Positions 35,068-44,087 of a DNA stretch of 59,653 nucleotides are shown piece by piece. Position 1 is the stretch's first letter. Each line of letters opens with the position of its first letter. This stretch comes from Pseudomonas viridiflava (GTDB taxonomy: Bacteria > Pseudomonadota > Gammaproteobacteria > Pseudomonadales > Pseudomonadaceae). The translations under genes and the position numbers were made by a program. Location of the stretch: contig NZ_LKEH01000035.1 in NCBI RefSeq assembly GCF_001642795.1, positions 33,817 through 93,469 on the forward strand. The letters run 5' to 3'. Under the pieces are notes generated by a model. It was not told the DNA's origin, did not search any database, and was given only the letters and a program-made list of their open reading frames with translations.

Positions 35068-35703
35068 ATGAGTGCGGACAAAAACAACGCTGTCTATCTG
35101 GGCAACATACCGAGTCTGGTGACGTTTCTGCCGGGTCTGTCTGTCCAGGAACGTCATGATCTTCAGGATGTACTGCTGGATGCCCAGCTGTTCGCCGGAG
35201 CGCATCTGGACTTCGAGAAGCAGTGGAGCAGCTGGATGCACTACTACCGCAGCAGGCTCAACGTTCGTGGCTTACATGCCCGGAGTCTGGTCGTGGATGA
35301 TTCGCTGCTGGTCAGCAGTGTGGCGGACTTGAGAAACGCGACATTTGCCATCAAGGGCGTGGGTGATCATCAGTTGCTCGGGGATCTTGTCCGCCGTTCA
35401 TTCGAGGCGGCGGGCATCTATCAGGCAGCAGGTGCCTATTTTAAGTCGGGCTCTGGAAGATCACGCCTTGGCAGCTTTCAGATCGTACCCTGCGCGAAGA
35501 CAGGTAACGGTCAGATCCTGATGCTGCTCTGTGGTCTGCAGCTGGTGGCGGACACTTATTCGGCTGGTGGGCGCAGGCTGGTGTTCTTTTTCAAAGGTGG
35601 AAGTTACACCTTCGATAGCCGGACCTATATGGCGCATCGCGAGGATGTCATCCGTTATCTGGCTGGAAGAAGCAAAAGTCTGATTCGTTCGGTTCAGATC
35701 TGA
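35068..35703 (+). CDS. Uncharacterised cassette protein 4
   Basis: 211 residues, the same length as protein 3 and its closest relative by eye: 'SLVTFLPGLSVQERHDLQDV' and 'LLDAQLFAGA', 'QWSSWMHYYR', 'ADLRN', 'FQIVPCAKTGNGQILMLLCG' region (137-156), and C-terminal 'YTFDSRTYMAHREDVIRYL'. No signal peptide, membrane helix or catalytic motif recognised. GGAGGGG precedes the ATG. The stop is 6 bases from the end of the convergent marC gene. Confidence 0.85.
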   Translation: MSADKNNAVYLGNIPSLVTFLPGLSVQERHDLQDVLLDAQLFAGAHLDFEKQWSSWMHYYRSRLNVRGLHARSLVVDDSLLVSSVADLRNATFAIKGVGDHQLLGDLVRRSFEAAGIYQAAGAYFKSGSGRSRLGSFQIVPCAKTGNGQILMLLCGLQLVADTYSAGGRRLVFFFKGGSYTFDSRTYMAHREDVIRYLAGRSKSLIRSVQI

Positions 35704-35709
35704 ACCAGC

Positions 35710-36306
35710 TCACGGCACCAGATAGCCCCGGACGCCGGTAAAGATAATCTGCGCGGCCAGCGCACAGACGAAAAGCCCCATCAGCCGACTGACGATCTGC
35801 AGGCCCTGATCGCCGAGGATCCGCTCGATACGGTTGGAGAGGTGAAGCACCACACCGACTGTGAGACTGGCCAGCGCAATGCTCAGAATGGCGGTGAGCT
35901 TGTCATCCCAGTGTGGCTGGCTCACGCCCATGACCAGCAGGGCGCCGATGGTGCCAGGGCCGACGGTGATCGGGATGGTCAGCGGAACGATAGTCACGTC
36001 CTGCTGGATGTTGTCGGTCTGGACTGCGGACTTGCCCTGAGCCATGCCCAGCGCCGAGATGAATAGCACGCTGCCGGCGCCGATACGGAACGCATCGACC
36101 GTGATCCCGAACACATCGAAAATCACCCGCCCGAACAGGTACAGCAGGACGCTTGAAACCAGCGTTGCCAGCGCTACTTTCCAGGCCAGGCGCTTCTGTT
36201 CCTTGCGCGAGTGGCCTCGGGTCAGGCTGATGAAGCAGGACAGGACGAAGAATGGGCTGTAAAGCACCAGCATCTTCAGGTAAACGCTGGACAACACATG
36301 GAGCAT
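35710..36306 (-). CDS. MarC-family membrane protein
   Basis: 198-residue inner-membrane protein with about six helices. Conserved 'PFFVLSCFISLT', 'GAGSVLFISALGMAQG' and 'PLTIPITVGPGTIGALLVMG' define the MarC/UPF0056 family, placed among NAAT amino-acid transporters by database naming but functionally poorly understood. Convergent with cassette gene 4, with a gap of six bases and no terminator seen. Confidence 0.92.
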   Translation of the reverse strand: MLHVLSSVYLKMLVLYSPFFVLSCFISLTRGHSRKEQKRLAWKVALATLVSSVLLYLFGRVIFDVFGITVDAFRIGAGSVLFISALGMAQGKSAVQTDNIQQDVTIVPLTIPITVGPGTIGALLVMGVSQPHWDDKLTAILSIALASLTVGVVLHLSNRIERILGDQGLQIVSRLMGLFVCALAAQIIFTGVRGYLVP

Positions 36307-36378
36307 GGCGTGGGCTCTTGGCGGCAGAGGGCGGGCGAGAGCAGTCTATCAGGCAGCGCGCTGCCTGACCTGACGTTG

Positions 36379-39168
36379 TCAGTTCTGCTGGTAGAGTTCG
36401 CCAGCCGATGTGAGGCCGCGAACCTTGTCGCGTTGCGCCACCCAGTGCTCGACCAGCTCACGCAGCTGAGACAGTTCGATCGGCTTGGCCATGTGGCCGT
36501 CCATACCAGCCTGACGTGCACGATCCTTGTGTTCGGTAAGGATGTGCGCGGTCAGGGCTACTACCGGCGTGCGTACGCGCTGGTTGCCGACTTCCCAAGC
36601 GCGTAACTGCTCGGTGGCCGAGAAGCCGTCGAGGATCGGCATTTCGCAGTCCATCAGCACCAGGTCGTAGCGCTGCGCTTTCATGGCGCGGAGGGCTTCC
36701 TCGCCATTGCTGGCCGTGTCGGGGTGCAGGTTGAGCTTGCCCAGCATGCCGCGGATCACCTTGGTCGAGATGTTGTTGTCCTCTGCCACCAGAATGCGGA
36801 AGTCACTGGGCACACGAACCGGCATGTTCAGCACCGGTGCCGGATTGATCGGTGTGACGCCCTTGTTCAACTGGGTCAATTCGTCGGCCAGTGTGGTCTT
36901 GAGCGTGTAGCCCGCCACAGGCTTGGCCAGAATGCGTTTGATGCCCGCGTTACGGGCGATGATCTTGCTCGGCGCATTGCTGATGCCGGTCAGCATGATC
37001 AGCAGAATGTCGTGGTTGAGGCTTGGGTCTTCCTTGATCTTGGCCGACAGTTGCATGCCGGTCATGCCGGGCATGTTCTGATCCAGCAGCACTACGTCGA
37101 AATAATCCCGCAGGTGCGCCTTGGTGCGCAGCAGGGCCAGCGCTTCCTTGCCGGAGGCCACGGCACTCACGTTCAGGCCCCAGGCGCTGCATTGCTGCAC
37201 CAGCACCTTGCGGCAGGTGTCATTGTCGTCGACCACCAGCACGCGGGCATCCTTCAGCGGGCTGTCCAGATCGATGGTGGGCTGTTCCAGCAGCTTGGCG
37301 TCCAGCGGCAGCGTCAGCCACAGGGTATTGCCCGGCGTGCCGCTGTTCTGGATGCCGAATTCGCCATCCATCAGCACGATCAGTTGCCGCGCAATCACCA
37401 GCCCGAGGTGGCCGCCCAGCTTGCTGCTGGCCAGGAAATTCTTGCTGTGCAGTTCCGCATGCAGCAGTGCATCGCGTTCTTCATCCGACAGCGATTCGCC
37501 AGTGTCCTGCACGGAGATGCGCAGGCGCGGCGTGCCGGATTTCGCGGTATCCAGCGCGACGGCCAGCAGGATTTCGCCTTCTTCGGTTTTCTTGAGTGCG
37601 TTTTCCAGCAGGCTCAACAGTGTCTGGCGCAGTCGGGTCGGGTCACCGCCGATTACGCGAGGCACCTGGGGCTGAATCAGGCTGATGAGTTCGACCTGCT
37701 GTTGCTCGGCCTTGGCGCGGAAGATGTTCAGACAGTCTTCGACCAGCGCGCTGATGTCGAACTGCACGTCGTCCAGTTCGATCTGCCCCGATTCAAGCTT
37801 GGTGATGTCGAGAATTTCGTTGATCAGCGTGAGCAGTTCGTTGCCTGCGCTGTGAATGGTCTGCACGTAATCGCGTTGCTTGACCGACAACGGTGTGCCC
37901 AGCAGCAGTTCGGTCATGCCTAGCACGCCATTCATCGGAGTGCGGATCTCATGACTGATCTTGGCCAGGAATTCGGCCTTGGCGTTGATTTCGGCCGTGC
38001 TGGCGGCCTGATCGCGGCTGATGCTGAATCGGTCTTCGGTGATGCTGCGCTGGCGCTCGCTGAGGGCGATGCTCATCAACAGCCCGCTGATGCAGAACAC
38101 GCACAGCAGGGCGAGGATCAGCCACTGTGGCGGCACCAGACTCAGCCACAGCAGGCCGGGCAGCACGATCATGTAGCCGATGTTGAAGGTGATCATGCCC
38201 AGCACGAACAGACGCGCCGAGCGGTAGCCTTTCTGCCAGTGCCATACCGAGACCGCGAGGATGCTCAGCGTGGTCAGGGAAACCAGCACGAAGGTCAGGA
38301 TGTTGATGGGCAGGTCGTCGTCGAGCATCACAAGCAGCGCACCGATGCCCATGAGCACGGCATTGCCCAGCAGCAGACGATCCAGCACTTTCACGTTGCG
38401 ATGCACAAAGAAGCAGTAGGTGTAGATCAATCCGGCAATGGCGGCCATCAGCAAGGCGAGATGGGCGCCGGGAGTCTGTGCAATGTTCCAGGACTCGAGC
38501 GGGCTGAGCAGGTTGAGCAGCAGCAGGGCGCTCAGTGCAAGCAAGGCCTCACAGGCCGCCAGCCACAGATTGCTGCGCGAGCGGGAGTGTCCGTAGCGGG
38601 TCAGGTTCTGAACAATGAGCATGGCCAGTGCACCGAACAGCAGGCCGAACAGAAACGGCTCGGTTTCGTCGGCCGCGCTTTCGATGGCGGGCTCCAGCGT
38701 GATGCTGGGGCGCATTTGCTGGGTTGAAACCAGCCTGAGGTAGATGTCCAGCGGGACGCTGCTCTGCGGTACGGTCAGCAGAAAGTCGTTGGATGGCAGT
38801 CGCTGATCCTGCCTGGGCACTTCATTGCCTGTGCGCATGTAATCGACCAGACGATCTCCGTCCATGACGTACATGTCGGCGGTGGCAAGGTCAGGTGCGA
38901 AGATGCGCAGCAGTTGCTCGTGCTGGGTCGGATGCTGTCGATAGTGCAGCCAGACAGCGCTGTGTCTGCCCGCTGCAGTGACGCGTTCGAGTTCGACAGG
39001 GCTGAACTGATTCTGATAGCGCGCCGAACGGATTTCCTCCAGGTCCAGGCTTGCCTTTTCGTCGAGCAACGTTGACCAGCCCGATCCATGTTCGGCTTGA
39101 GCCGAGAGCATGAAGAGCAAGGTCATCAACCCGACGGTTGAGGCTATGGCAATCCTGAGCCAGCGCAC
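36379..39168 (-). CDS. retS: Hybrid sensor kinase RetS
   Basis: 929 residues read from GTG at 39168 (AAGGG 8 bases upstream); the frame is open further but that part is not conserved-looking. Signal peptide ending near 'LSAQA'; 7TMR-DISMED2 periplasmic sensor (about 35-160); seven-helix 7TMR domain (172-370); HisKA with 'SHEIRTPMNG' (H406); ATPase domain with N-box Asn523; receiver 1 (D696) and receiver 2 (D840). In P. aeruginosa RetS binds GacS and blocks the Gac/Rsm switch between acute and chronic lifestyles. Location beside purD agrees with retS of that species. Confidence 0.93.
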   Translation of the reverse strand: MRWLRIAIASTVGLMTLLFMLSAQAEHGSGWSTLLDEKASLDLEEIRSARYQNQFSPVELERVTAAGRHSAVWLHYRQHPTQHEQLLRIFAPDLATADMYVMDGDRLVDYMRTGNEVPRQDQRLPSNDFLLTVPQSSVPLDIYLRLVSTQQMRPSITLEPAIESAADETEPFLFGLLFGALAMLIVQNLTRYGHSRSRSNLWLAACEALLALSALLLLNLLSPLESWNIAQTPGAHLALLMAAIAGLIYTYCFFVHRNVKVLDRLLLGNAVLMGIGALLVMLDDDLPINILTFVLVSLTTLSILAVSVWHWQKGYRSARLFVLGMITFNIGYMIVLPGLLWLSLVPPQWLILALLCVFCISGLLMSIALSERQRSITEDRFSISRDQAASTAEINAKAEFLAKISHEIRTPMNGVLGMTELLLGTPLSVKQRDYVQTIHSAGNELLTLINEILDITKLESGQIELDDVQFDISALVEDCLNIFRAKAEQQQVELISLIQPQVPRVIGGDPTRLRQTLLSLLENALKKTEEGEILLAVALDTAKSGTPRLRISVQDTGESLSDEERDALLHAELHSKNFLASSKLGGHLGLVIARQLIVLMDGEFGIQNSGTPGNTLWLTLPLDAKLLEQPTIDLDSPLKDARVLVVDDNDTCRKVLVQQCSAWGLNVSAVASGKEALALLRTKAHLRDYFDVVLLDQNMPGMTGMQLSAKIKEDPSLNHDILLIMLTGISNAPSKIIARNAGIKRILAKPVAGYTLKTTLADELTQLNKGVTPINPAPVLNMPVRVPSDFRILVAEDNNISTKVIRGMLGKLNLHPDTASNGEEALRAMKAQRYDLVLMDCEMPILDGFSATEQLRAWEVGNQRVRTPVVALTAHILTEHKDRARQAGMDGHMAKPIELSQLRELVEHWVAQRDKVRGLTSAGELYQQN

Positions 39169-39224
39169 AATGAAATCCCTTCGTGAGTGAATATCTGGTA
39201 AAACTGCGCAGCGCCGGGAACACC

Positions 39225-39249
39225 GGCCAGCCTCCGAAAAAGGCTGGCC
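39225..39249. terminator. Hairpin between purD and retS
   Basis: Perfect 9-bp stem GGCCAGCCT/AGGCTGGCC with a 7-base loop. T-rich sequence (TGGTCTTTTATT) follows on the plus strand, whereas purD reads on the minus strand. It may be a stability or partial termination element after purD. Confidence 0.5.
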
Positions 39250-39256
39250 TGGTCTT

Positions 39257-40552
39257 TTATTCCTGGCTCTCACCACGCTCACGGGCAATGGCCCGGTAGC
39301 CAATGTCCTTGCGATAGAAGCAACCTTCCCAATCAATTTTTGCCGCCAGGGCATAGGCGTTCTGCTGAGCGTTGCCCACGCTGTCGCCCAGGGCTGTCGC
39401 ACACAGTACACGACCACCGCTGGTCACGACACGGCCATCCTGCAGAGCCGTGCCCGCGTGAAAAACCTTGCCATTGAGTTTAGCGGCTTCATCCAGCCCG
39501 TTGATGAAATCGCCCTTGGCGTAGTCGGCAGGGTAGCCGCCTGCTGCCAGAACGATCCCCAGGCTCGGACGTGGATCCCATTGCGCTTCGATCTTGTCCA
39601 GCGCCTGTGCCAGGGCGGCCTCGACCAGCAGGACCAGACTCGATTGCAGTCGCAGCATGACCGGCTGGGTTTCCGGGTCGCCGAAACGGCAGTTGAATTC
39701 GATCACTTTGGGATTGCCAGCCTTGTCGATCATCAGACCAGCATAGAGGAAGCCCGTGTAAACGTTGCCTTCCTCTGCCATGCCCCGGACGGTCGGCCAG
39801 ATAACCAGGTCCATGACCCGCTGATGAACCTCGGCGGTCACCACCGGGGCAGGGGAGTAGGCACCCATGCCGCCGGTGTTCGGGCCGCTGTCGCCATCGC
39901 CGACACGCTTGTGATCCTGACTGGTGGCCATGGGCAGAACGTTCTTGCCGTCGACCATGACGATGAAGCTGGCTTCCTCGCCATCGAGGAACTCTTCAAT
40001 TACGACGCGCGAGCCTGCGTCGCCAAAGGCATTGCCGGCCAGCATGTCGCGTACGGCGTCTTCGGCTTCGGTCAGGGTCATTGCAACGATGACGCCCTTG
40101 CCGGCCGCCAGGCCGTCGGCCTTGATGACGATCGGTGCGCCTTTTTCGCGCAGGTAGGCCAGCGCCGGCTCGATTTCGGTGAAGTTCTGGTAATCGGCGG
40201 TCGGGATCTTGTGGCGTGCCAGGAAATCCTTGGTGAATGCCTTGGAACCTTCAAGCTGGGCTGCACCGGCGGTTGGACCGAAGCAATCCAGACCGCGGCT
40301 GCGGAACAGGTCCACGACACCAGCCACCAGCGGCACTTCTGGACCGACGATGGTCAGCGACACGTTCTTCTCGGCGAAGTCAGCCAGTTGCTCCAGCGCC
40401 AGCACGTCGATCGCCACGTTTTCGCACTTGGCCTCGATGGCCGTGCCTGCGTTGCCCGGTGCAACGAACACTTTTTCTACGCGTGGATCCTGCGCGACTT
40501 TCCATGCCAGGGCGTGTTCACGACCGCCACTGCCGATAATCAAAACATTCAT
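39257..40552 (-). CDS. purD: Phosphoribosylamine-glycine ligase
   Basis: 431-residue GARS, second step of purine synthesis (phosphoribosylamine + glycine + ATP). 'MNVLIIGSGGREHALAWK' start, 'KADGLAAGKGVIVA' ATP-grasp loop, 'GPNTGGMGAYSPAP' and 'EFNCRFGDPETQP' are all canonical. Downstream of purH with a structured 200-base gap. Confidence 0.97.
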   Translation of the reverse strand: MNVLIIGSGGREHALAWKVAQDPRVEKVFVAPGNAGTAIEAKCENVAIDVLALEQLADFAEKNVSLTIVGPEVPLVAGVVDLFRSRGLDCFGPTAGAAQLEGSKAFTKDFLARHKIPTADYQNFTEIEPALAYLREKGAPIVIKADGLAAGKGVIVAMTLTEAEDAVRDMLAGNAFGDAGSRVVIEEFLDGEEASFIVMVDGKNVLPMATSQDHKRVGDGDSGPNTGGMGAYSPAPVVTAEVHQRVMDLVIWPTVRGMAEEGNVYTGFLYAGLMIDKAGNPKVIEFNCRFGDPETQPVMLRLQSSLVLLVEAALAQALDKIEAQWDPRPSLGIVLAAGGYPADYAKGDFINGLDEAAKLNGKVFHAGTALQDGRVVTSGGRVLCATALGDSVGNAQQNAYALAAKIDWEGCFYRKDIGYRAIARERGESQE

Positions 40553-40653
40553 GTCAAAAACCTCGATGACGCTGATTCTGGGAGGTAGCGCGGCAGTTCA
40601 TCGTCAGATGACCCCGCGGTACGAGGTCGCAATGACGTAGGTGTATGCAAGGC

Positions 40654-40713
40654 GGATGGGGCTTCGCTGAGCGGAGTTGCCTCCTGGCAATGAGCATCAG
40701 CGGAGCCCCATCC
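40654..40713. repeat. Long palindrome between purH and purD
   Basis: Two 17-base arms (40654-40670 and 40697-40713) match at 16 of 17 positions, beginning GGATGGGGCT and ending AGCCCCATCC; the loop contains a second stem TTGCC-TCCT-GGCAA. Such nested palindromes resemble mobile REPIN-like units or a stable mRNA processing stem in the purH-purD transcript. Confidence 0.7.
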
Positions 40714-40753
40714 AACGCAGCAGACGCCTGCGGCAGTGCGGCCGTTTCCTGAG

Positions 40754-42358
40754 TTAGTGGCGGAAGTGGCGCATACCGGTGAAAACCATCGCAATACCGG
40801 CTTCGTCTGCCGCGGCGATGACTTCATTGTCGCGCATCGAACCACCCGGCTGGATGACGGCGGTGATACCGACCTTGGCCGCATTGTCGATGCCGTCACG
40901 GAACGGGAAGAATGCGTCAGAAGCCATGACCGCGCCCTGAACCTGCAAACCGGCGTGCTCGGCCTTGATGGCGGCGATGCGCGCCGAGTTCACGCGGCTC
41001 ATCTGGCCTGCGCCGACGCCGATGGTCTGGCGGTTCTTGGCGTAGACAATGGCGTTGGACTTCACATACTTGGCGACTTTCCAGGCGAAGATCAGGTCGT
41101 GGATTTCCTGCTCGGTCGGAGCGCGCTTGGTAACGACCTTGAGGTCGTCGGCCGTGATCATGCCGATGTCACGGCTCTGCACCAGCAGACCGCCGTTGAC
41201 GCGCTTGTAGTCCCACGCAGGGGTGCGCTCGCTCCACTGGCCGCAGGTCAGCAGGCGCACATTGGCTTTGCTGGCCACGATGGCCTGCGCTTCGGCGCTG
41301 ACGCTCGGGGCAATGATCACTTCGACGAACTGACGCTCGACGATGGCTTTGGCCGTCTCGGCATCCAGCTCACGGTTGAACGCAATGATGCCGCCAAAGG
41401 CCGACTCGGTGTCAGTCGCGTAGGCCAGCTCGTAGGCCTGACGGATACCGCCTTCCTCGTCCGGGCAGACCGAGACGCCGCACGGGTTGGCGTGCTTGAC
41501 GATCACACAGGCAGGTTTGACGAAGCTCTTCACGCATTCCAGCGCGGCATCGGTGTCGGCCACGTTGTTGAACGATAGCTCCTTGCCTTGCAGCTGGGTG
41601 GCGGTCGCGATGCCGACTTCGGCAGGTTTGGCTTCAACGTAGAACGCCGCGCTCTGGTGCGGGTTCTCGCCGTAGCGCATTTCCTGTGCCTTGACGAACT
41701 GGGTGTTGAAGGTGCGGGGGAACTGGCTGCGGCCTTCGGTGCTCAGGGTCTGTGCCGTCTGATCGACGCTGCCCAGGTAGTTGGCGATCATGCCGTCGTA
41801 GGCGGCGGTGTGTTCGAACGCCTTGAGCATCAGGTCGAAACGCTGGGCATAGGTCAGGCCGCCGGCCTTGAGGCTTTCCAGCACCTGGCCGTAGTCGCTC
41901 GCGTTGACGACGATGGCGACGTCCTTGTGGTTCTTGGCGGCGGAACGGACCATGGTCGGGCCACCGATGTCGATGTTTTCAATCGCGGTCGGCAGGTCGC
42001 AGCCCGGCTTGGAGACGGTGGCTTCGAACGGATAGAGATTGACGGCAACCAGGTCGATCGGATTGATACCGTGCTCGTTCATGATTGCATCGTCGATGCC
42101 GCGACGACCCAGGATGCCGCCGTGGATCTTGGGGTGCAGGGTCTTGACCCGGCCATCCATCATTTCGGCGAAGCCTGTGTAGTCGGCCACTTCCACTGCC
42201 GCAACGCCATTGTCCCTGAGCAGCTTGAACGTGCCGCCAGTGGACAGAATCTCGACGCCCAGCGCTTCAAGCTCGCGGGCGAATTCGAGGATTCCGGTCT
42301 TGTCGGATACGCTGATCAAAGCGCGGCGGATCGGCAGGCGGGTAGTCTGGTCGGTCAT
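40754..42358 (-). CDS. purH: Bifunctional AICAR formyltransferase/IMP cyclohydrolase
   Basis: 534-residue enzyme of the last two purine steps. N-terminal IMP cyclohydrolase ('ALISVSDKTGILEFAR', 'LSTGGTFKLL', 'MMDGRVKTLHPKIHGGIL') and C-terminal formyltransferase ('VIVKHANPCGVS', 'SDAFFPFRDGID'). The ATG at 42358 gives the family start; another in-frame ATG exists 12 bases upstream. Upstream lies the fis terminator. Confidence 0.96.
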   Translation of the reverse strand: MTDQTTRLPIRRALISVSDKTGILEFARELEALGVEILSTGGTFKLLRDNGVAAVEVADYTGFAEMMDGRVKTLHPKIHGGILGRRGIDDAIMNEHGINPIDLVAVNLYPFEATVSKPGCDLPTAIENIDIGGPTMVRSAAKNHKDVAIVVNASDYGQVLESLKAGGLTYAQRFDLMLKAFEHTAAYDGMIANYLGSVDQTAQTLSTEGRSQFPRTFNTQFVKAQEMRYGENPHQSAAFYVEAKPAEVGIATATQLQGKELSFNNVADTDAALECVKSFVKPACVIVKHANPCGVSVCPDEEGGIRQAYELAYATDTESAFGGIIAFNRELDAETAKAIVERQFVEVIIAPSVSAEAQAIVASKANVRLLTCGQWSERTPAWDYKRVNGGLLVQSRDIGMITADDLKVVTKRAPTEQEIHDLIFAWKVAKYVKSNAIVYAKNRQTIGVGAGQMSRVNSARIAAIKAEHAGLQVQGAVMASDAFFPFRDGIDNAAKVGITAVIQPGGSMRDNEVIAAADEAGIAMVFTGMRHFRH

Positions 42359-42393
42359 CTCGATTTCCATCAAAAGCAAAAGAAGTCAGCAAA

Positions 42394-42426
42394 AAAAGGC
42401 GACCGCTGTCAGGTGGGTCGCCTTTT
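42394..42426 (-). terminator. Intrinsic terminator of the dusB-fis operon
   Basis: On the minus strand AAAAGGCGACC pairs with GGTCGCCTTTT around an 11-base loop and is followed by three more T. It begins 14 bases after the fis stop. Confidence 0.93.
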
Positions 42427-42439
42427 CTGTTTTGAATGC

Positions 42440-42760
42440 TTAAAGCAGATCGTACTGTTTGAGTTTCTTGCGCAGCGTGCCGCGATTGAGGCCCAGCAGC
42501 TCGGAGGCCTTGGTCTGGTTGCCCTTGACGTAGTTCATCACGCTTTCCAGAAGCGGAGCCTCGACTTCCGACAACACCAGGTTGTAGACGTCAGTGACGG
42601 ATGCGCCTTCGAGGTGGGCGAAATAATTGTGCAACGCCTTCTCGACACTGCCGCGCAGGGTCTGACCCTCTTCGCTCGGCGTGTTCAGGTGTTGTTTCAG
42701 ATTGACGTTGTCGCTCACGGGTGTTGTTCCACTCACTAAAGTCTCGGTCATCATCGTCAT
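42440..42760 (-). CDS. fis: DNA-binding protein Fis
   Basis: 106-residue nucleoid-associated protein. C-terminal helix-turn-helix 'KGNQTKASELLGLNRGTLRKKLKQY' region is the Fis signature. The start overlaps the end of dusB, with GAGGTGG close before the ATG; dusB-fis is the conserved gammaproteobacterial operon, usually driven by growth rate and stringent control. Confidence 0.97.
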   Translation of the reverse strand: MTMMTETLVSGTTPVSDNVNLKQHLNTPSEEGQTLRGSVEKALHNYFAHLEGASVTDVYNLVLSEVEAPLLESVMNYVKGNQTKASELLGLNRGTLRKKLKQYDLL

Positions 42761-43770
42761 GCGGCCACCTCTTTATCGTTCTGGTTATCCGGGCCCTTGC
42801 AGCCTTGGCTGAAGAACTCCCGAACGTTGGCGCACTGTGCTTCCGTATCTTCCAATCGATTGAATCGGGCGCGAAACTCCCTGGCGCCCGGCAAGGTTGC
42901 GAGATACCAGCCGACATGTTTGCGTGCAATTCGCACGCCCATCACGTCGCCATAGAAAACATGAAGCGCTGCCAGATGCTCCAGCAGAATCCGCTCCACC
43001 TCACCGATCTGCAGCGCCGGGAGTTTCTCGCCGGTACGCAGGTAGTGGTCTATCTCGCGAAAAATCCACGGCCGCCCTTGGGCTGCCCTGCCAATCAATA
43101 ACCCGTCCGCTCCGGTGGCCTGCAGTACATACCGGGCTTTTTCAGGTGAATCGATGTCGCCGTTTGCAAATACAGGGATCGACACGGCCTGCTTGATGGC
43201 GGCAATCGTGTCGTACTCGGCTTCACCGGTGTAAAGGTCTGCACGGGTTCGCCCGTGAACCGCGAGGGCCTGAATGCCGGCCTGCTCGGCGATTCTTGCG
43301 ACGGTAAGCCCGTTTTTGTTCTCCCGGTCCCAGCCGGTGCGTATCTTCAGCGTGACCGGCACATCGACCGCAGCCACCACGGCCTGCAGGATCTCGGTCA
43401 CCAGTTGTTCGTCTTTCAACAGCGCTGAACCGGCTGCCTTGTTGCATACCTTCTTGGCCGGGCAGCCCATGTTGATGTCGATGATCTGGGCGCCCAGCTC
43501 GACATTGGCACGTGCCGCGTCCGCCAGCATCTGCGGGTCGCCACCGGCGATCTGTACCGAGCGGGGCTCGGGATCACCTTCGTGGATCATGCGCAGACGC
43601 GATTTGCGGCTGTTCCACAGGCTCATGTCGCTGGTCACCATTTCCGAGACCACCAGCCCTGCGCCGAGTTGACGGCACAGCTGACGGAAAGGCTGGTCAG
43701 TGACGCCCGCCATCGGGGCGAGGATCAAGCCGTTCTGCAATGTATATGGGCCGATGCGTACCGCCGACAT
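42757..43770 (-). CDS. dusB: tRNA-dihydrouridine synthase B
   Basis: 337-residue FMN enzyme reducing uridines in tRNA. 'LAPMAGVTDQPFRQLC', 'DINMGCPAKKVCNKAAGSALL' (catalytic Cys in the NMGCPAKKVC motif), 'VHGRTRADLYTG' and 'ANGDI' are typical. Its coding end overlaps fis. Confidence 0.95.
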   Translation of the reverse strand: MSAVRIGPYTLQNGLILAPMAGVTDQPFRQLCRQLGAGLVVSEMVTSDMSLWNSRKSRLRMIHEGDPEPRSVQIAGGDPQMLADAARANVELGAQIIDINMGCPAKKVCNKAAGSALLKDEQLVTEILQAVVAAVDVPVTLKIRTGWDRENKNGLTVARIAEQAGIQALAVHGRTRADLYTGEAEYDTIAAIKQAVSIPVFANGDIDSPEKARYVLQATGADGLLIGRAAQGRPWIFREIDHYLRTGEKLPALQIGEVERILLEHLAALHVFYGDVMGVRIARKHVGWYLATLPGAREFRARFNRLEDTEAQCANVREFFSQGCKGPDNQNDKEVAA

Positions 43771-44087
43771 AGCCTTACCTATAGTGGGGCCGAATCATCC
43801 GCAGGCCGTGTAAACAACCGTTTCACACGGTCTGCAACGGGTCGTTCAGCCAGCTGCTTGTGCAACCGTCAGACCGAGCCGAGAGTTTGAAAAAGGGTGG
43901 GCATGATACCCGCTCTCGATGACTGGATAAAGGCTGAATTGGATAAAATCTGAACAACTTTTTCCATCTCGGCAAGGCCGGGATTCCAGAGCGATTGTCA
44001 GGGAATGCCTGGCGAAAATGCTGGGTTGTTCGGGGAAAACAACAGATAAAGCAGGTCTGTGCAGGGTGGTTTCACCCTGCAGGATCG
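43771..44087. other. Promoter interval upstream of dusB-fis
   Basis: 317 bases with no credible gene. A possible minus-strand -10 TATCAT (43903-43908) with a poor -35 TTATCC (43925-43930) at 16 bases is seen. The part nearest 44060 holds the hairpin that follows the DUF3426 gene. The leader to dusB would be about 130 bases. Confidence 0.45.
44060..44081 (-). terminator. Hairpin after the DUF3426 gene
   Basis: Perfect 9-bp stem TGCAGGGTG/CACCCTGCA with a 4-base loop, 6 bases past the stop. A broken T-rich stretch follows on the minus strand (TTTATCTGTTGTTTT about 11 bases later), so termination is plausible but not certain. Confidence 0.6.

Noticed and set aside
39169..39417. Longer RetS start at 39417
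   Set aside because: It would put 83 residues without similarity before the signal peptide and run into purD; GTG at 39168 has AAGGG at 8 bases.
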